This document shows, in pieces, positions 8,182 through 17,310 of a stretch of 64,000 nucleotides of DNA. The stretch spans positions 56,309 through 120,308 of the forward strand of contig NZ_JAPQFJ010000012.1 in NCBI RefSeq assembly GCF_026738875.1, read 5' to 3'. The stretch comes from Clostridium brassicae (lineage in GTDB: Bacteria; Bacillota; Clostridia; Clostridiales; Clostridiaceae). A model generated the notes under the pieces. The model searched no databases and was not told where the DNA came from. It saw nothing but the letters and a program-made list of their open reading frames with translations. Every line of letters begins with the position of its first letter. The first letter of the stretch is position 1. Both the position numbers and the translations under genes were made by a program.

Positions 8182-9981
8182 TTAAAGAGTATTTTCCAAC
8201 ATATCCAAAAGTTCATTAAATCTATCTATAGTGTCCTCTATTGGTTTAGAAGTTGCCATATCAACCCCAGCATTTTTTAAAATATTTATAGGATAATCAG
8301 AGCCACCACTTTTTAAGAAACCTTTATATTTTTCTACAGATTTATCTCCTAAAGCTAAAATACTCTTAACAAAAGAATTAGCAGCAGAATACCCTGTAGC
8401 ATACTGATACACATAAAAATCACTATAAAAATGTGGAATTCTAGACCATTCCATATCTATTTCTTTATCTATGATCATATCTTTACCAAAGTATCTTATA
8501 TTAAGTTCATGATATATACTGCATAAATCTTTTGATGTTAATGGTTCACCCTTGTCAATTTTCTCATGAGTAATTTTTTCAAATTCAGCAAACATAATTT
8601 GTCTAAAAACAGTAGTTCTTATTTGTTCTAATTGAGTATTTATAAGATAAAGTCTTTTTCGTTCATCCTTTTCATTTTCTATTAAGTAATTTATAAGAAG
8701 ACATTCATTAACAGTTGATGCTACCTCCGCACAAAACAAAGTATACTGTGCATAAATATAAGGTTGCTCTCTTCTTGAATAATATGAATGTATAGAATGA
8801 CCCATTTCGTGAGCAAGAGTAGATACATCATTAAGTTCATTGTTATAATTTAAAAGCACATAAGGCATAGTATCATAACACCCCCAAGAATAGGCTCCAC
8901 TTCTTTTTCCTTTATTTTGATAAATATCTATCCATTTGTTATCTATTCCTTCACTGAAAATCTCAAGGTATTCTTCTCCAAGGGGTTTTAACGCATTTTT
9001 TACTATTTTAACTCCTTCTTCAAATTCTATATTAGTTTTAGGAGTATCTATCACTGGAACATAAAGATCATACATATGAATTTCATTTAATCCCAATAAC
9101 TTTTTCTTTATCCTAACATATCTATGGAGACTTTCTATATTTTTATTTATGGTTTCTATAGCACTATCGTACACTGATTCGGGAATGTCATTTGGCTCTA
9201 AAGAACTTTTCAGTGAATTGTTGTATTTACGAGTTTTTGCTACAAAAGAAAAATTCTTAATGGATGATGTCAATGATGTTGCTAAAGTATTTTTGTACTT
9301 TTCATAAGTCCCAAATAAAGCTTTAAAAGCATCTTCTCTGACTTTTCTATCTTTTGATTTTATATATTTAGAATAACTTCCTTCTGTAAGTACAACTTCT
9401 TTTCCTTCTTCATCTCTTATATTAGGGAATGTTAAATCTGCATTAGTAAGCATTCCAAAAATATTTCCTGGTGCATTTAAACAATCTGAAACTGAAGCTA
9501 AAAGCTCCTCCATTTCACTACTCAAAGTGTGAGGTTTCTTTTTTAATATTTTTTCAAGCATAAATTTGTACATATTAAGTTCTGGCACTTCTTGAATAGC
9601 TTTTTCAATAGTTCCTTCATCATAAGATAGAATTTCTGGGACAAAAAATGAACTTACAGCCATAAGTTCTGCTAAATAAGACTCTATCTTATTTTTTAAA
9701 GCTTGAAAAATAGTATTAGTAGTATCTTCATCTGATCTTAAAAAAGCATATACTGCAAGTTTATCTGCTAATCTTGAAATTTCTTCATCCAGCTTTAAAA
9801 ATGCAAGAAGCTCTTTTCCTTCATTTAATTTTCCTTTATATTCTTTAAGTTTTAAGGCTTCTTTTTTTAGCAATTCAAAGTCAGCTTCCCATTGTTCTAT
9901 ACTAGTATATACTTTACTTATATCCCATTTATATTGCTTTGATATCTCCTCTCTGTTTTTAAGATCTTTAACTGCATTCAC
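8182..9981 (-). CDS. pepF: Oligoendopeptidase F, M3 family
   Basis: About 599 residues, normal for PepF, a cytoplasmic zinc peptidase cutting oligopeptides. The active site HEMGHS is at 391-396, with a downstream glutamate in CAEVAST. The N-terminal helical lobe and the conserved SWGCYDTMPY block before the zinc motif fit the family. GTG at 9981 is chosen as start because GGAGAGGA lies just upstream; the longer TTG start at 10002 would place that site inside the gene. Followed closely by the HD-GYP gene. Confidence 0.92.
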   Translation of the reverse strand: MNAVKDLKNREEISKQYKWDISKVYTSIEQWEADFELLKKEALKLKEYKGKLNEGKELLAFLKLDEEISRLADKLAVYAFLRSDEDTTNTIFQALKNKIESYLAELMAVSSFFVPEILSYDEGTIEKAIQEVPELNMYKFMLEKILKKKPHTLSSEMEELLASVSDCLNAPGNIFGMLTNADLTFPNIRDEEGKEVVLTEGSYSKYIKSKDRKVREDAFKALFGTYEKYKNTLATSLTSSIKNFSFVAKTRKYNNSLKSSLEPNDIPESVYDSAIETINKNIESLHRYVRIKKKLLGLNEIHMYDLYVPVIDTPKTNIEFEEGVKIVKNALKPLGEEYLEIFSEGIDNKWIDIYQNKGKRSGAYSWGCYDTMPYVLLNYNNELNDVSTLAHEMGHSIHSYYSRREQPYIYAQYTLFCAEVASTVNECLLINYLIENEKDERKRLYLINTQLEQIRTTVFRQIMFAEFEKITHEKIDKGEPLTSKDLCSIYHELNIRYFGKDMIIDKEIDMEWSRIPHFYSDFYVYQYATGYSAANSFVKSILALGDKSVEKYKGFLKSGGSDYPINILKNAGVDMATSKPIEDTIDRFNELLDMLENTL

Positions 9982-10054
9982 ACTATCCTCTCCAATCTTC
10001 AATATAATAAAATTCTACTATCCTTATTTTGCCATGAATCTCCTTATTTGAAAC

Positions 10055-10084
10055 AATGAAGCTTTTCTTGTGAAAAGCTTCATT
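10055..10084 (-). terminator. Stem-loop overlapping the stop of the DUF6762-like gene
   Basis: 13-bp arms (10055-10067 and 10072-10084) with a 4-nt loop. The T-run is short, so termination strength is uncertain. Confidence 0.5.
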
Positions 10085-10479
10085 TAAACATAATCCTCTT
10101 TCTTATTTTCGGACTCTTCAAAGGATTTCTTTACCTCTAAATGTATAATATTACATATTTCTCTTAATTTTTCTACCATTTCCATATGTTCTTCAATATA
10201 GTCAAATTCTACAATCCATGTTGGATTATATTCATCATCCTTTTCTTCGATTTTATATCCTTTTTCTTCAAACGTTTTTAAATCAAATAAATCATATATA
10301 GCGCTATATTCCCACTCTTCTACATCTTTTCCTGTATCAAAATATAAGTTTATCTTTCCTTCCTTACAAAAAAATTTTGTAATATATTCTGCTCCCTCAC
10401 TTACTTCATAGCTTCCAATCTCTCTTATAAATTTATTATCTTTATCTACTTCCATTAACACTAATGATGAAAACTCCAT
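10084..10479 (-). CDS. Small conserved acidic clostridial protein (DUF6762-like)
   Basis: A 131-residue soluble acidic protein, beta-rich in the first half (EFSSLVLMEVDKDNKFIREIGSYEV) and ending with a charged helix. I recall similar short proteins in clostridia under DUF6762; function unknown. ATG at 10479 is used because AGAGGG lies 7 nt upstream, while the in-frame TTG 30 nt earlier has no site. Single gene. Confidence 0.6.
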   Translation of the reverse strand: MEFSSLVLMEVDKDNKFIREIGSYEVSEGAEYITKFFCKEGKINLYFDTGKDVEEWEYSAIYDLFDLKTFEEKGYKIEEKDDEYNPTWIVEFDYIEEHMEMVEKLREICNIIHLEVKKSFEESENKKEDYV

Positions 10480-10729
10480 CTTAATACCCTCTTTCTCATA
10501 ATTTTGCAATACTATTTTTTCATGTTTTACTGATTTTTAATAACACATAGTGTTTAATCTATAACTTTTGCAACCAAATTTTTCATCTTTTGTCTAATAA
10601 TTTATTTTATCAGCTAATCTTTAATAATTAAATAAAATTTTATGATTATTTTGTAAACTAATAAATCATAATTAATTACTAGTATTTGCTCACTAATTCA
10701 TTTAATTGTACCTACCTAATTAATAGTAA

Positions 10730-11194
10730 CTACTCTGACTTTAATATTTCCCATTCTTCTTTACTATTTACATTATCTAAAGTTTCATTTTCTCTACATT
10801 CTTCACAAATGCATTTAAGTTTTATCTCTTTTTCTACAAAGGTAAATCCTGTTTTACTTTTTATTATTTCTTCAACTTGAAATAAGGGACAGTCTATTTG
10901 TATTTTTTTATGACATAGGTGACAACATATAGTATGCTTATGACACTTATTTTTTAAAATATAATTATACCTTCCTTCGCCTATATCAAATTTATTTAAA
11001 ATATCTTTTTCATATAAAATTTCTAAAGTCCTGTATATAGTAGATAGATCTATTTTTTCTTTTTTTTCTCTAACTTCTTTAAAAATATACTCTGCTGTAA
11101 CACCTGTATCACTTTCATCTAAAATTTTCAAAATAGATATTCTATTCTTAGTAACTCTCATTTTATTTTCTTTTAAAGTTTTTTCTACATCCAT
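10730..11194 (-). CDS. Fur-family transcriptional repressor
   Basis: A 154-residue cytoplasmic metalloregulator. The winged helix occupies residues 1-80 with the recognition helix in DLSTIYRTLEIL. The dimerisation domain has two CxxC pairs (CHLCHK and CICEEC) for structural zinc. The histidine-rich segment KCHKHTICCHLCHK fits the sensory region. Whether it is Fur, PerR or Zur cannot be decided by eye. It is transcribed alone, and the ribosome site AGGTGAT is 3-4 nt before the ATG. The MntP-type exporter lies about 750 bp away, but no link is shown. Confidence 0.88.
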   Translation of the reverse strand: MDVEKTLKENKMRVTKNRISILKILDESDTGVTAEYIFKEVREKKEKIDLSTIYRTLEILYEKDILNKFDIGEGRYNYILKNKCHKHTICCHLCHKKIQIDCPLFQVEEIIKSKTGFTFVEKEIKLKCICEECRENETLDNVNSKEEWEILKSE

Positions 11195-11331
11195 AATATC
11201 ACCTATGACAATCTCTATTTAATTAAATGCTGATTTTTTCATATTTATTCAAATCTCTTCTTAATTACCTTATTTATATTTATTAAATTATGCTAAATCA
11301 GTAGTTTATCAAAACATGCCTAATTTAATAA

Positions 11332-11380
11332 TGAGTTATATTTGTATATTAACACCAATATTATTTCCAAATATAACTCA
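11332..11380. repeat. Inverted repeat between fur-type gene and ssb
   Basis: 13-bp perfect arms at 11332-11344 and 11368-11380 with a 23-nt spacer. It lies just upstream of the Fur-type gene's promoter region and could be an operator or a transcript-end hairpin. Confidence 0.4.
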
Positions 11381-11432
11381 TCACAATTATAACATAGTTT
11401 TCTCTGTTGTGATAAAATTTAAAACAAAAATA

Positions 11433-11455
11433 TGGTACAGCTTAACACTGTACCA
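11433..11455 (-). terminator. Intrinsic terminator of ssb
   Basis: 8-bp stem tggtacag/ctgtacca with a 7-nt loop, followed on the minus strand by TATTTTTGTTTT. It lies about 30 bp after the ssb stop codon. Confidence 0.7.
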
Positions 11456-11486
11456 ATTGAATTCTATATACATATGTAACTATAAC

Positions 11487-11873
11487 TTAAATTGCTTCTT
11501 TTTCTTTATTTTCTTCTTTATTTTCTTCTTTATTTTCCTCTTTTTTATCGTCTTTTCTCCATTGTAAAAACTGTACTTCCTGAGCAACCACTTGACTTAG
11601 ATATTTTCTTACTCCATCCTTACCTTCAAAAGAAGTCATTTGAAGCCTTCCTATTACACTTATCAAGCTTCCCTTCTTAGTATATTTAGCAATATTTTCT
11701 GCATTTTTATCCCAAGCTACTATAGGTATAAAGTCTACTATTCTATCCCCTTTTAAATTGGTAAAGGGTCTTTCTACAGCTATAGTAAAATTAGTGACAT
11801 ATTTATCATTTTCCTTTATATGTTTTAGTTCAACATCCTTTGTTATTCTACCAATAAACATAACCTTATTCAT
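11487..11873 (-). CDS. ssb: Single-stranded DNA-binding protein, short form
   Basis: 128 residues. The OB fold occupies about residues 1-108 (MNKVMFIGRITKDVEL start, ending EVQFLQW). The tail consists of repeated EENK units (a 12-bp DNA repeat, about three copies) and ends EKEAI. It lacks the acidic DDDIPF-like tip through which SSB normally recruits partners, so this may be an accessory SSB. The ribosome site is TTGGAGGAAT. It follows the mntP-type gene by 70 bp on the other side of a small inverted repeat. Confidence 0.88.
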   Translation of the reverse strand: MNKVMFIGRITKDVELKHIKENDKYVTNFTIAVERPFTNLKGDRIVDFIPIVAWDKNAENIAKYTKKGSLISVIGRLQMTSFEGKDGVRKYLSQVVAQEVQFLQWRKDDKKEENKEENKEENKEKEAI

Positions 11874-11943
11874 ACATATTCCTCCAATAAACTATATGTT
11901 TATTTAGGAGTATATCCACATTGAATCTTCTTAATCACAACAA

Positions 11944-12495
11944 CTAGAAAAATATCATTTTTAATCCAAATAGTATTAGAATCGCTCCACCAACATAATC
12001 AGCATACTTTGCTATAACTTTGATTTTTCTAAGATATTTGGCAATGAAAAAAGCTACTCCAGACATGATAAATGATACAATTCCTATAAAAATAGTATTT
12101 AGCGATAATATTAAATTGTTAGCTATATTGTTTAAAATAGTAAATCCTATAACAGCTGCATCTATACTAACAGACATGCCTAGTATAAAATACATTTTCT
12201 TTTCTAATAGAATATTTTCCTCTTTCTCATCCATACCTTCTTTAAGCATAAATATTCCAACAATAGCTATTATAACTCCTCCAATTATATTAGGAAAGGT
12301 AAATATATATTTATTAAATAGAACTCCTGCATAAGCTCCTATAAAAGAGAAAAAAAATTGAAAAAATCCAAATGATATAGAAAAATATAGCTTATTCTTA
12401 AATCTTATTCCCTTATTTATCCCTATACTCAAAGCAACTCCAAATGCATCTAATGCGAGGGCTAAAGCTATAAAAAAAAGTGAATACATGGTCAT
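11944..12495 (-). CDS. mntP: MntP family manganese exporter
   Basis: A 183-residue membrane protein with six predicted helices in two DUF204-type halves, each with an intramembrane acidic motif ([14 protein letters not shown] and [12 protein letters not shown]). The family exports Mn(II). The first ATG is preferred, with AAGGGG 8 nt upstream. A 28-bp perfect palindrome lies just before the ribosome site, which suggests protein or RNA-fold control. I saw no yybP-ykoY riboswitch, which often controls this family. Confidence 0.85.
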   Translation of the reverse strand: MTMYSLFFIALALALDAFGVALSIGINKGIRFKNKLYFSISFGFFQFFFSFIGAYAGVLFNKYIFTFPNIIGGVIIAIVGIFMLKEGMDEKEENILLEKKMYFILGMSVSIDAAVIGFTILNNIANNLILSLNTIFIGIVSFIMSGVAFFIAKYLRKIKVIAKYADYVGGAILILFGLKMIFF

Positions 12496-12507
12496 ATAAC
12501 ATTCCCC

Positions 12508-12535
12508 TTATAATGTATAAATTTATACATTATAA
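12508..12535. promoter_or_regulatory. 28-bp perfect palindrome over the mntP promoter/leader
   Basis: Two 14-bp half-sites with no spacer, starting 12 bp upstream of the mntP start codon. On the minus strand it overlaps a TATAAT-like -10 box and ends beside the AAGGGG ribosome site. It is a candidate operator for a dimeric metalloregulator. Confidence 0.55.
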
Positions 12536-12573
12536 TATGAAAATTCCCCTCACATTATTCATATAGTAAACAG

Positions 12574-12735
12574 TTACTTATTTAATAGTATATTTTTCAA
12601 AGTAACCCTATAACTTAAGTAGAAAACAATTCCTAATGAGGCTGCAATTAGTACCCCCCATAAATATCTATTATTCTTCATAAGAACACTGAATTTTTGA
12701 AATAAATCCTTGGTTTTATCCTTCCATGAATTCAT
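12574..12735 (-). CDS. 53-residue single-span membrane protein
   Basis: Small open frame starting MNSWKDKTKDLFQKF, with one hydrophobic segment at about residues 27-42 (WGVLIAASLGIVFYLSY) and a basic, charged N-terminus. GAGGGG lies about 10 nt before the ATG. I do not recognise the family. The coding pattern and the ribosome site argue that it is real. It sits between the mntP-type gene and the S41 protease gene, separated from the latter by a terminator. Confidence 0.5.
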   Translation of the reverse strand: MNSWKDKTKDLFQKFSVLMKNNRYLWGVLIAASLGIVFYLSYRVTLKNILLNK

Positions 12736-13015
12736 TTATATTTATACCCCTCACTTTTAAAATTAATTATTAATATCCTATTGTTTGATTTGTTCTTCTT
12801 ATAACTTACCCTTCTTCTCAAATACCTAACTTTAACCCATATTTATAATTTTAATTTTTACTTGTCTTGTTCTCACTATTATCCTTCACTACTATCATAT
12901 ATGGTTTTTTTGTAAATTATAACATTTAATTGATTTTTACATACAAATTATATTATTTAATTTGTGCATTTTATAAACTAATTTCACTATTTTCTAATTA
13001 TTTAAGAATATAAAA

Positions 13016-13042
13016 GAGCCAGTAACACTAAATTACTGACTC
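13016..13042 (-). terminator. Intrinsic terminator of the S41 protease gene
   Basis: Stem cagtaa/ttactg with flanking gag/ctc pairs, then CTTTTATATT on the minus strand, about 55 bp after the stop. Confidence 0.65.
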
Positions 13043-13094
13043 ATCTATGACTTCCTAATATATTATTGGAATTACTTTAATCACTAATAGTTAA

Positions 13095-14687
13095 TTACTG
13101 ATTAACTACTATTTTAACTACTTCTCCTGCAGTTAAGCTTCTCCCATCTTTGCTTTTTATCTTATCATTTACAAGAAGATAATAGTTTTTTCCATTTTCA
13201 AAATCTTTACTTGATGTAACAACTATATTAGATTTATCTACTTTAAGGTTAATTGGAATATTTTCTCCTACTCCTTGTGCTACTAATTCTATATTTTGCT
13301 CTTTAACAGTATTTACATCTAACTCTTTATTGAATTTTACTTTTATAATTTTCTCCCCTGATTTCTTAATTATTTCATTAAGTTTTTTACTCTTAATCTT
13401 CGATATTTTTTCTCCATTACTATCATCTAAAAGAAGTCTTGCTGTGTCCAACACATCTTCTTCATTATCAACTTCAAAGTCTGGGGTAATCCCTTTATGA
13501 TGAATTTTATTTCCCTTTGGTGAGAAAAATTCATGTGTTGTAAATTTTAAAACACCTCCGCTACTTAAAGGAATCATACTTTGAGCAACGCCTTTTCCAA
13601 AAGTAGTTTTTCCCATAAAAAATGCTTTTCCGTAGTCTTTTACTGCTGCAGATAATATTTCTGAAGCACTAGCACTGTATTCATTAATAAGGAATATTAC
13701 AGGTTTCTGCACAATTTTATCTTGTTTATATCCATTATGAGAATCTACAACTCCTTGTTTATTTTCCATTAATACTACAGGATTTTCTCCTACAAAATAT
13801 CCTCCTATATCAAGAGCAGATGTTATATATCCTCCTCCATTAAACCTTAAATCCACAATATAGCTTTCTACATCCTTACTTTCTAAATCATTTAAAACAT
13901 TCTTAAATTCTTTTCCTGTGTTTTCACCAAAAGAAGAAATTCTTACATATCCTATCTTTCCCTTTAAGACATTTCCTAAAACAGTTGGTGTTGATATAGC
14001 TTTTCTTGTCACTTCTAAATTCAAAATTTGATTTTCTCTTTTTACTTCCAAGTTTACCGTAGTACCTGCTTCTCCTCTTAAAGAATTTGAAATTTCTTCT
14101 TGTGTCTTTCCTTTTACTATTAAATCTCCTATTTTAACTATTATATCTCCTGCTTTAAGACCTACCTCTTGTGCTGGTGAATTTTCTACGGTTGATACAA
14201 CTTTTAATCCTTCTTCTACCATATCCATATATATACCTATTCCATAGAATTTATTATCTATTCCATTTACAAAGTCATCATACTCTTGTTTAGTAAAGTA
14301 AGATGTATAAGGATCTTGTAAAGATTTTATTAATTCATCTATAGAATTAGCGTTCTGAACTTTGTCAGATACATCATGTAAATAATAATTACTTAGTATA
14401 TACTTTACTTCTTCTAAGGCATAAATATCATTATTTAAAGATGTATTTTCTTCTCCCACTAACTTAATATTAGAACTCTCTCCATCAACAATATTAGGTC
14501 CCTTTACTCTTTCTAACTTATGAATTTGTTTATATGTCTGCTGTATGATAGCTCCTTCATTAAGTTCTCCTGCAGAAACACTTACAAATGAAAAATTAAA
14601 AATAAGTAAAAATGCAGTTACAAAAGTTGTGGTGACCTGTCCCCATTTTCCCATAAGTTTTTTTATTAAATTCTTCTCTTGTTTCAT
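13095..14687 (-). CDS. S41 (CtpA-type) carboxyl-terminal processing protease with Ig-like tail
   Basis: A 530-residue exported protease. A hydrophobic N-terminal signal or anchor is at about 17-40. A PDZ domain covers about 140-225 and binds substrate C-termini. The S41 domain covers about 240-415, with Ser340 in YSASASEIL and Lys365 in TTFGKGV as the catalytic dyad, and GRxxxP-like PVIFLINEYSAS before it. Residues about 440-530 form an SbsA/Big_5 Ig-like domain (KVKFNKELDVNTV, ending DGRSLTAGE), the same type found in the S-layer proteins of this window. That fusion is unusual and suggests retention at the surface. The AGGAGGA site is 4-5 nt before ATG. Confidence 0.88.
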   Translation of the reverse strand: MKQEKNLIKKLMGKWGQVTTTFVTAFLLIFNFSFVSVSAGELNEGAIIQQTYKQIHKLERVKGPNIVDGESSNIKLVGEENTSLNNDIYALEEVKYILSNYYLHDVSDKVQNANSIDELIKSLQDPYTSYFTKQEYDDFVNGIDNKFYGIGIYMDMVEEGLKVVSTVENSPAQEVGLKAGDIIVKIGDLIVKGKTQEEISNSLRGEAGTTVNLEVKRENQILNLEVTRKAISTPTVLGNVLKGKIGYVRISSFGENTGKEFKNVLNDLESKDVESYIVDLRFNGGGYITSALDIGGYFVGENPVVLMENKQGVVDSHNGYKQDKIVQKPVIFLINEYSASASEILSAAVKDYGKAFFMGKTTFGKGVAQSMIPLSSGGVLKFTTHEFFSPKGNKIHHKGITPDFEVDNEEDVLDTARLLLDDSNGEKISKIKSKKLNEIIKKSGEKIIKVKFNKELDVNTVKEQNIELVAQGVGENIPINLKVDKSNIVVTSSKDFENGKNYYLLVNDKIKSKDGRSLTAGEVVKIVVNQ

Positions 14688-15317
14688 ATCTTCCTCCTAA
14701 AAATTGTTATTTCCCTTTATTACTAAAGCTTCATTAGTAAATTTTAAGATTTTATTCTCCTTAAATAGTTTGTTTTATCTATAACTATATTCGAATCTTT
14801 AATCAAAATCTTGTTACTTAAATGTCCTCTTAAATAATTAAAGCTGCTTAATCTGAAATTTTTATAATAGCAATCCTAAAATAATCTGGTTTATTATTAT
14901 ATTGTCCTTATCTTATAAAGCCCTTTCTTACACACTTTTATACATTTATTTTACTTTTTACTAATATAAATTACAAGTAAACAATATATTTACAATATAA
15001 CCACATCTAGCTTTGTTGAAATTAGAAATATACTTATAAAATTTCATAAATCCTTATAAATATATTGTTATAATTTTACATACCAACACATTATTTAATT
15101 AATGAAAAAGCTCTTTATTACTACAATTATATTTTCACATAGTTTATGTGTATTTTATTATAATTTAATTTTAAAAATTATTTTTTCCATTTAATATAAT
15201 CTACTGTTATCTTTTGTCGTTTTTTTTATTTTTTACCTGAATTTAAAAATTAGTGAATAAGTGAGCATTATTTGTGAAAAAATATAGTTAATGCAGAAAA
15301 AATAGGTATGTTATGTT
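14688..15317. other. Long AT-rich intergenic region
   Basis: A 630-bp region between divergently transcribed protease and recombinase genes. I see no open frame with a ribosome site, no structured RNA that I recognise and no repeat. Confidence 0.5.
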
Positions 15318-15346
15318 TTGACATTTAAAAGAAATCTTGATATTAT
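15318..15346 (+). promoter_or_regulatory. Sigma-A promoter of the recombinase gene
   Basis: TTGACA at 15318-15323, 17-bp spacer, TATTAT at 15341-15346, about 80 bp before the TTG start. Confidence 0.7.
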
Positions 15347-15424
15347 AATGGCACAAAACCATAACTTTACATAATAACGAAATAAACTTAATTATATAAT
15401 TGTTGAAAGAAAGGAGCAATAAAA

Positions 15425-16285
15425 TTGCTGCTTAAAGAAGCTATGGAAAAATTTATTCATTACCTTGTAATGACAGATAAAAGTAAAGAAACAATAAGAT
15501 CTTATTCTATAGATCTTGCTAATTTCGATGAGTTTCTTGAAAAAAAATACAATTGCCCCTTATATTTAAATGAGGTACAAGTAACGGATATAGAAGATTA
15601 TCTTTATCATTTAAAAGAGAGAAATCTTCAAACTTCCACAAGAAGTAGAAACCTCTACACTCTTCGTTCTTTTTGGAACTATACATATAAAAATAAAATG
15701 TGTAAGTTCAACTTAGCTGTAGCAGTAGAACCAATTAAAATCCAAAAAAAAGAACGTACTTACCTATCAACAGAAGAGGCCTTTCAATTAATGGACGCAG
15801 TAGAACATCCTTTAATAAAATTGGTCATAAAAACCCTCTACTACACAGGCCTTAGAATAAGTGAATGTTTAAATTTAAAATTAGATGATCTAGATATAAA
15901 AAATAAGGTTATACACGTTATAGGAGGAAAAGGTAATAAAAATAGAGATATACCTATAAATCAAAATCTTCTTCCTATTCTCGAAACCTATATAAACCAT
16001 GAAAGAGAAGATATAGACAGTGATTATTTATTTGCAACTAAAAAAACTGGGCACCTAAGTTCAACTTATGTAAACTCTGTTTTGAGAGATACAGTAAAAA
16101 ACTTAGGATGGAAAAAACATGTTACAGCCCATATACTTCGACATAGTTTTGCATCTAATCTCATAAAAAACGGAGTTAATTTAGTTTATGTTCAAAAACT
16201 ATTAGGTCACTCTAATTTAAAAGTAACTTCCATATACACTCATGCTAATATGGAAGACCTTGATAGATCAATAAACCTTTTGTGA
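15425..16285 (+). CDS. Tyrosine recombinase (XerC/XerD-like)
   Basis: 286 residues. N-terminal SAM-like DNA-binding domain at about 1-95; catalytic domain at 110-286 with the full set R144 (TGLRISE), K169 (GGKGNK), H236/R239 (HILRHSF), H262 (LLGHS) and nucleophile Y271 (SIYTH). It is intact and so should cut and rejoin DNA. The start is TTG with AAAGGAG 8 nt upstream. It has its own promoter and is followed by a helix-turn-helix-repeat protein. Its target is unknown. It could be a chromosome-dimer or accessory Xer, and I cannot tie it to the silent S-layer cassette 6.5 kb away. Confidence 0.9.
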   Translation: MLLKEAMEKFIHYLVMTDKSKETIRSYSIDLANFDEFLEKKYNCPLYLNEVQVTDIEDYLYHLKERNLQTSTRSRNLYTLRSFWNYTYKNKMCKFNLAVAVEPIKIQKKERTYLSTEEAFQLMDAVEHPLIKLVIKTLYYTGLRISECLNLKLDDLDIKNKVIHVIGGKGNKNRDIPINQNLLPILETYINHEREDIDSDYLFATKKTGHLSSTYVNSVLRDTVKNLGWKKHVTAHILRHSFASNLIKNGVNLVYVQKLLGHSNLKVTSIYTHANMEDLDRSINLL

Positions 16286-16352
16286 TTATTGGGATTTTCA
16301 CATTTATTAAAACAGACCTTTAAATGGCAACTAAAGAAAAGGAGTGAAATTT

Positions 16353-17174
16353 GTGTCTCATTATATAGAAGATGCTTCAAGAGACGAAATAGCCGCAAAC
16401 ATAAAAGCTGTATACGATGATAAATATATAATAAAAAGTTTGTTTTGTGGCAAAACCAGAGACGATTTAGCAAAAGAATTTAATCATAAAAACTATAGAA
16501 CATTAGATATGTTTATGAGAAGACGCGGATATTTATGGAATCCTCATAAACAAAATTATGTTTCTAAACCAGAAAATGATTTTAAAGATGATATATCTTC
16601 TTCTCCCTTTAAAGTAGAAAAGATAATTTCTTTATTCGAAGCTGGATATGAACCTATGGAAGTTGCAAAAAAAGTAGGTATGAAAGACCATAGAGCTATG
16701 GCCCTTTATATGAAAAATAAAGGTTATGTATGGTCTAGCGAAAAACAAAACTATTCTTTACTAAAAGGAGAATGTTCAAAGCCAGAATTTGTAGAGAATG
16801 AAATAGAATTTGAAGATAAAATGGAACCTGAAATATTTAATTCATATATGCCATCGCAAAATCATAAACTAGATACCCTTTCCACTGCAGAAAAATTAGA
16901 AAGACTTACACCTATGTTTGAAATGATTGAGAGAAACAAAGACAAAATAGCAGAAATTCTCTCTATTAACAATGGAGGAACCATTCCTCGTTATGTAGTC
17001 GGAGGGATAACTATTACTAAATCACTATGTATGTCTCACAATCTAGCAGAACTTATAAAAGAATTTAGTAATGAAAAAAATATAAGCCAAAGAGAAATAT
17101 TTGAAGTAGCCATAATAGAGTTTCTAAAAAAATATGGTTACGAAAATGAAGTAAATGCCTTGTTTTCATCATAA
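16353..17174 (+). CDS. Protein with two helix-turn-helix-like repeats, function unknown
   Basis: 273 residues. Two related segments of about 50 residues (about 25-70 and 90-140) each end in a motif like RRGYLWNPHKQNY / KNKGYVWSSEKQNY and contain a predicted helix-turn-helix (KTRDDLAKEFNHKNYRTLDMFM). A linker and a C-terminal helical domain follow. It is probably DNA-binding. GTG at 16353 is used because AGGAG lies 8 nt upstream; the GTG at 16344 overlaps that site. It is co-transcribed with the recombinase and closed by a strong terminator. A role as accessory factor is only an inference. Confidence 0.65.
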   Translation: MSHYIEDASRDEIAANIKAVYDDKYIIKSLFCGKTRDDLAKEFNHKNYRTLDMFMRRRGYLWNPHKQNYVSKPENDFKDDISSSPFKVEKIISLFEAGYEPMEVAKKVGMKDHRAMALYMKNKGYVWSSEKQNYSLLKGECSKPEFVENEIEFEDKMEPEIFNSYMPSQNHKLDTLSTAEKLERLTPMFEMIERNKDKIAEILSINNGGTIPRYVVGGITITKSLCMSHNLAELIKEFSNEKNISQREIFEVAIIEFLKKYGYENEVNALFSS

Positions 17175-17190
17175 AACAAGGCATTTTTGT
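17154..17190 (+). terminator. Strong intrinsic terminator of the recombinase operon
   Basis: 13-bp perfect stem (17154-17166 and 17173-17185), 6-nt loop containing part of the stop codon, then TTTGTTTTT. Confidence 0.9.
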
Positions 17191-17310
17191 TTTTATATTT
17201 AGCTATATTTTAATAAATTGTTGATTTCACATAGTTTAAAATATACATTAGCACTACTAATAGTACAAAATGTGTCTTTTTACATTATTAAATTTAATAG
17301 GAAAACAAAC

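Noticed and set aside
12496-12540. yybP-ykoY manganese riboswitch upstream of mntP
   Set aside because: The leader between the -10-like box and the start is too short and lacks the conserved loops; only the palindrome is seen.
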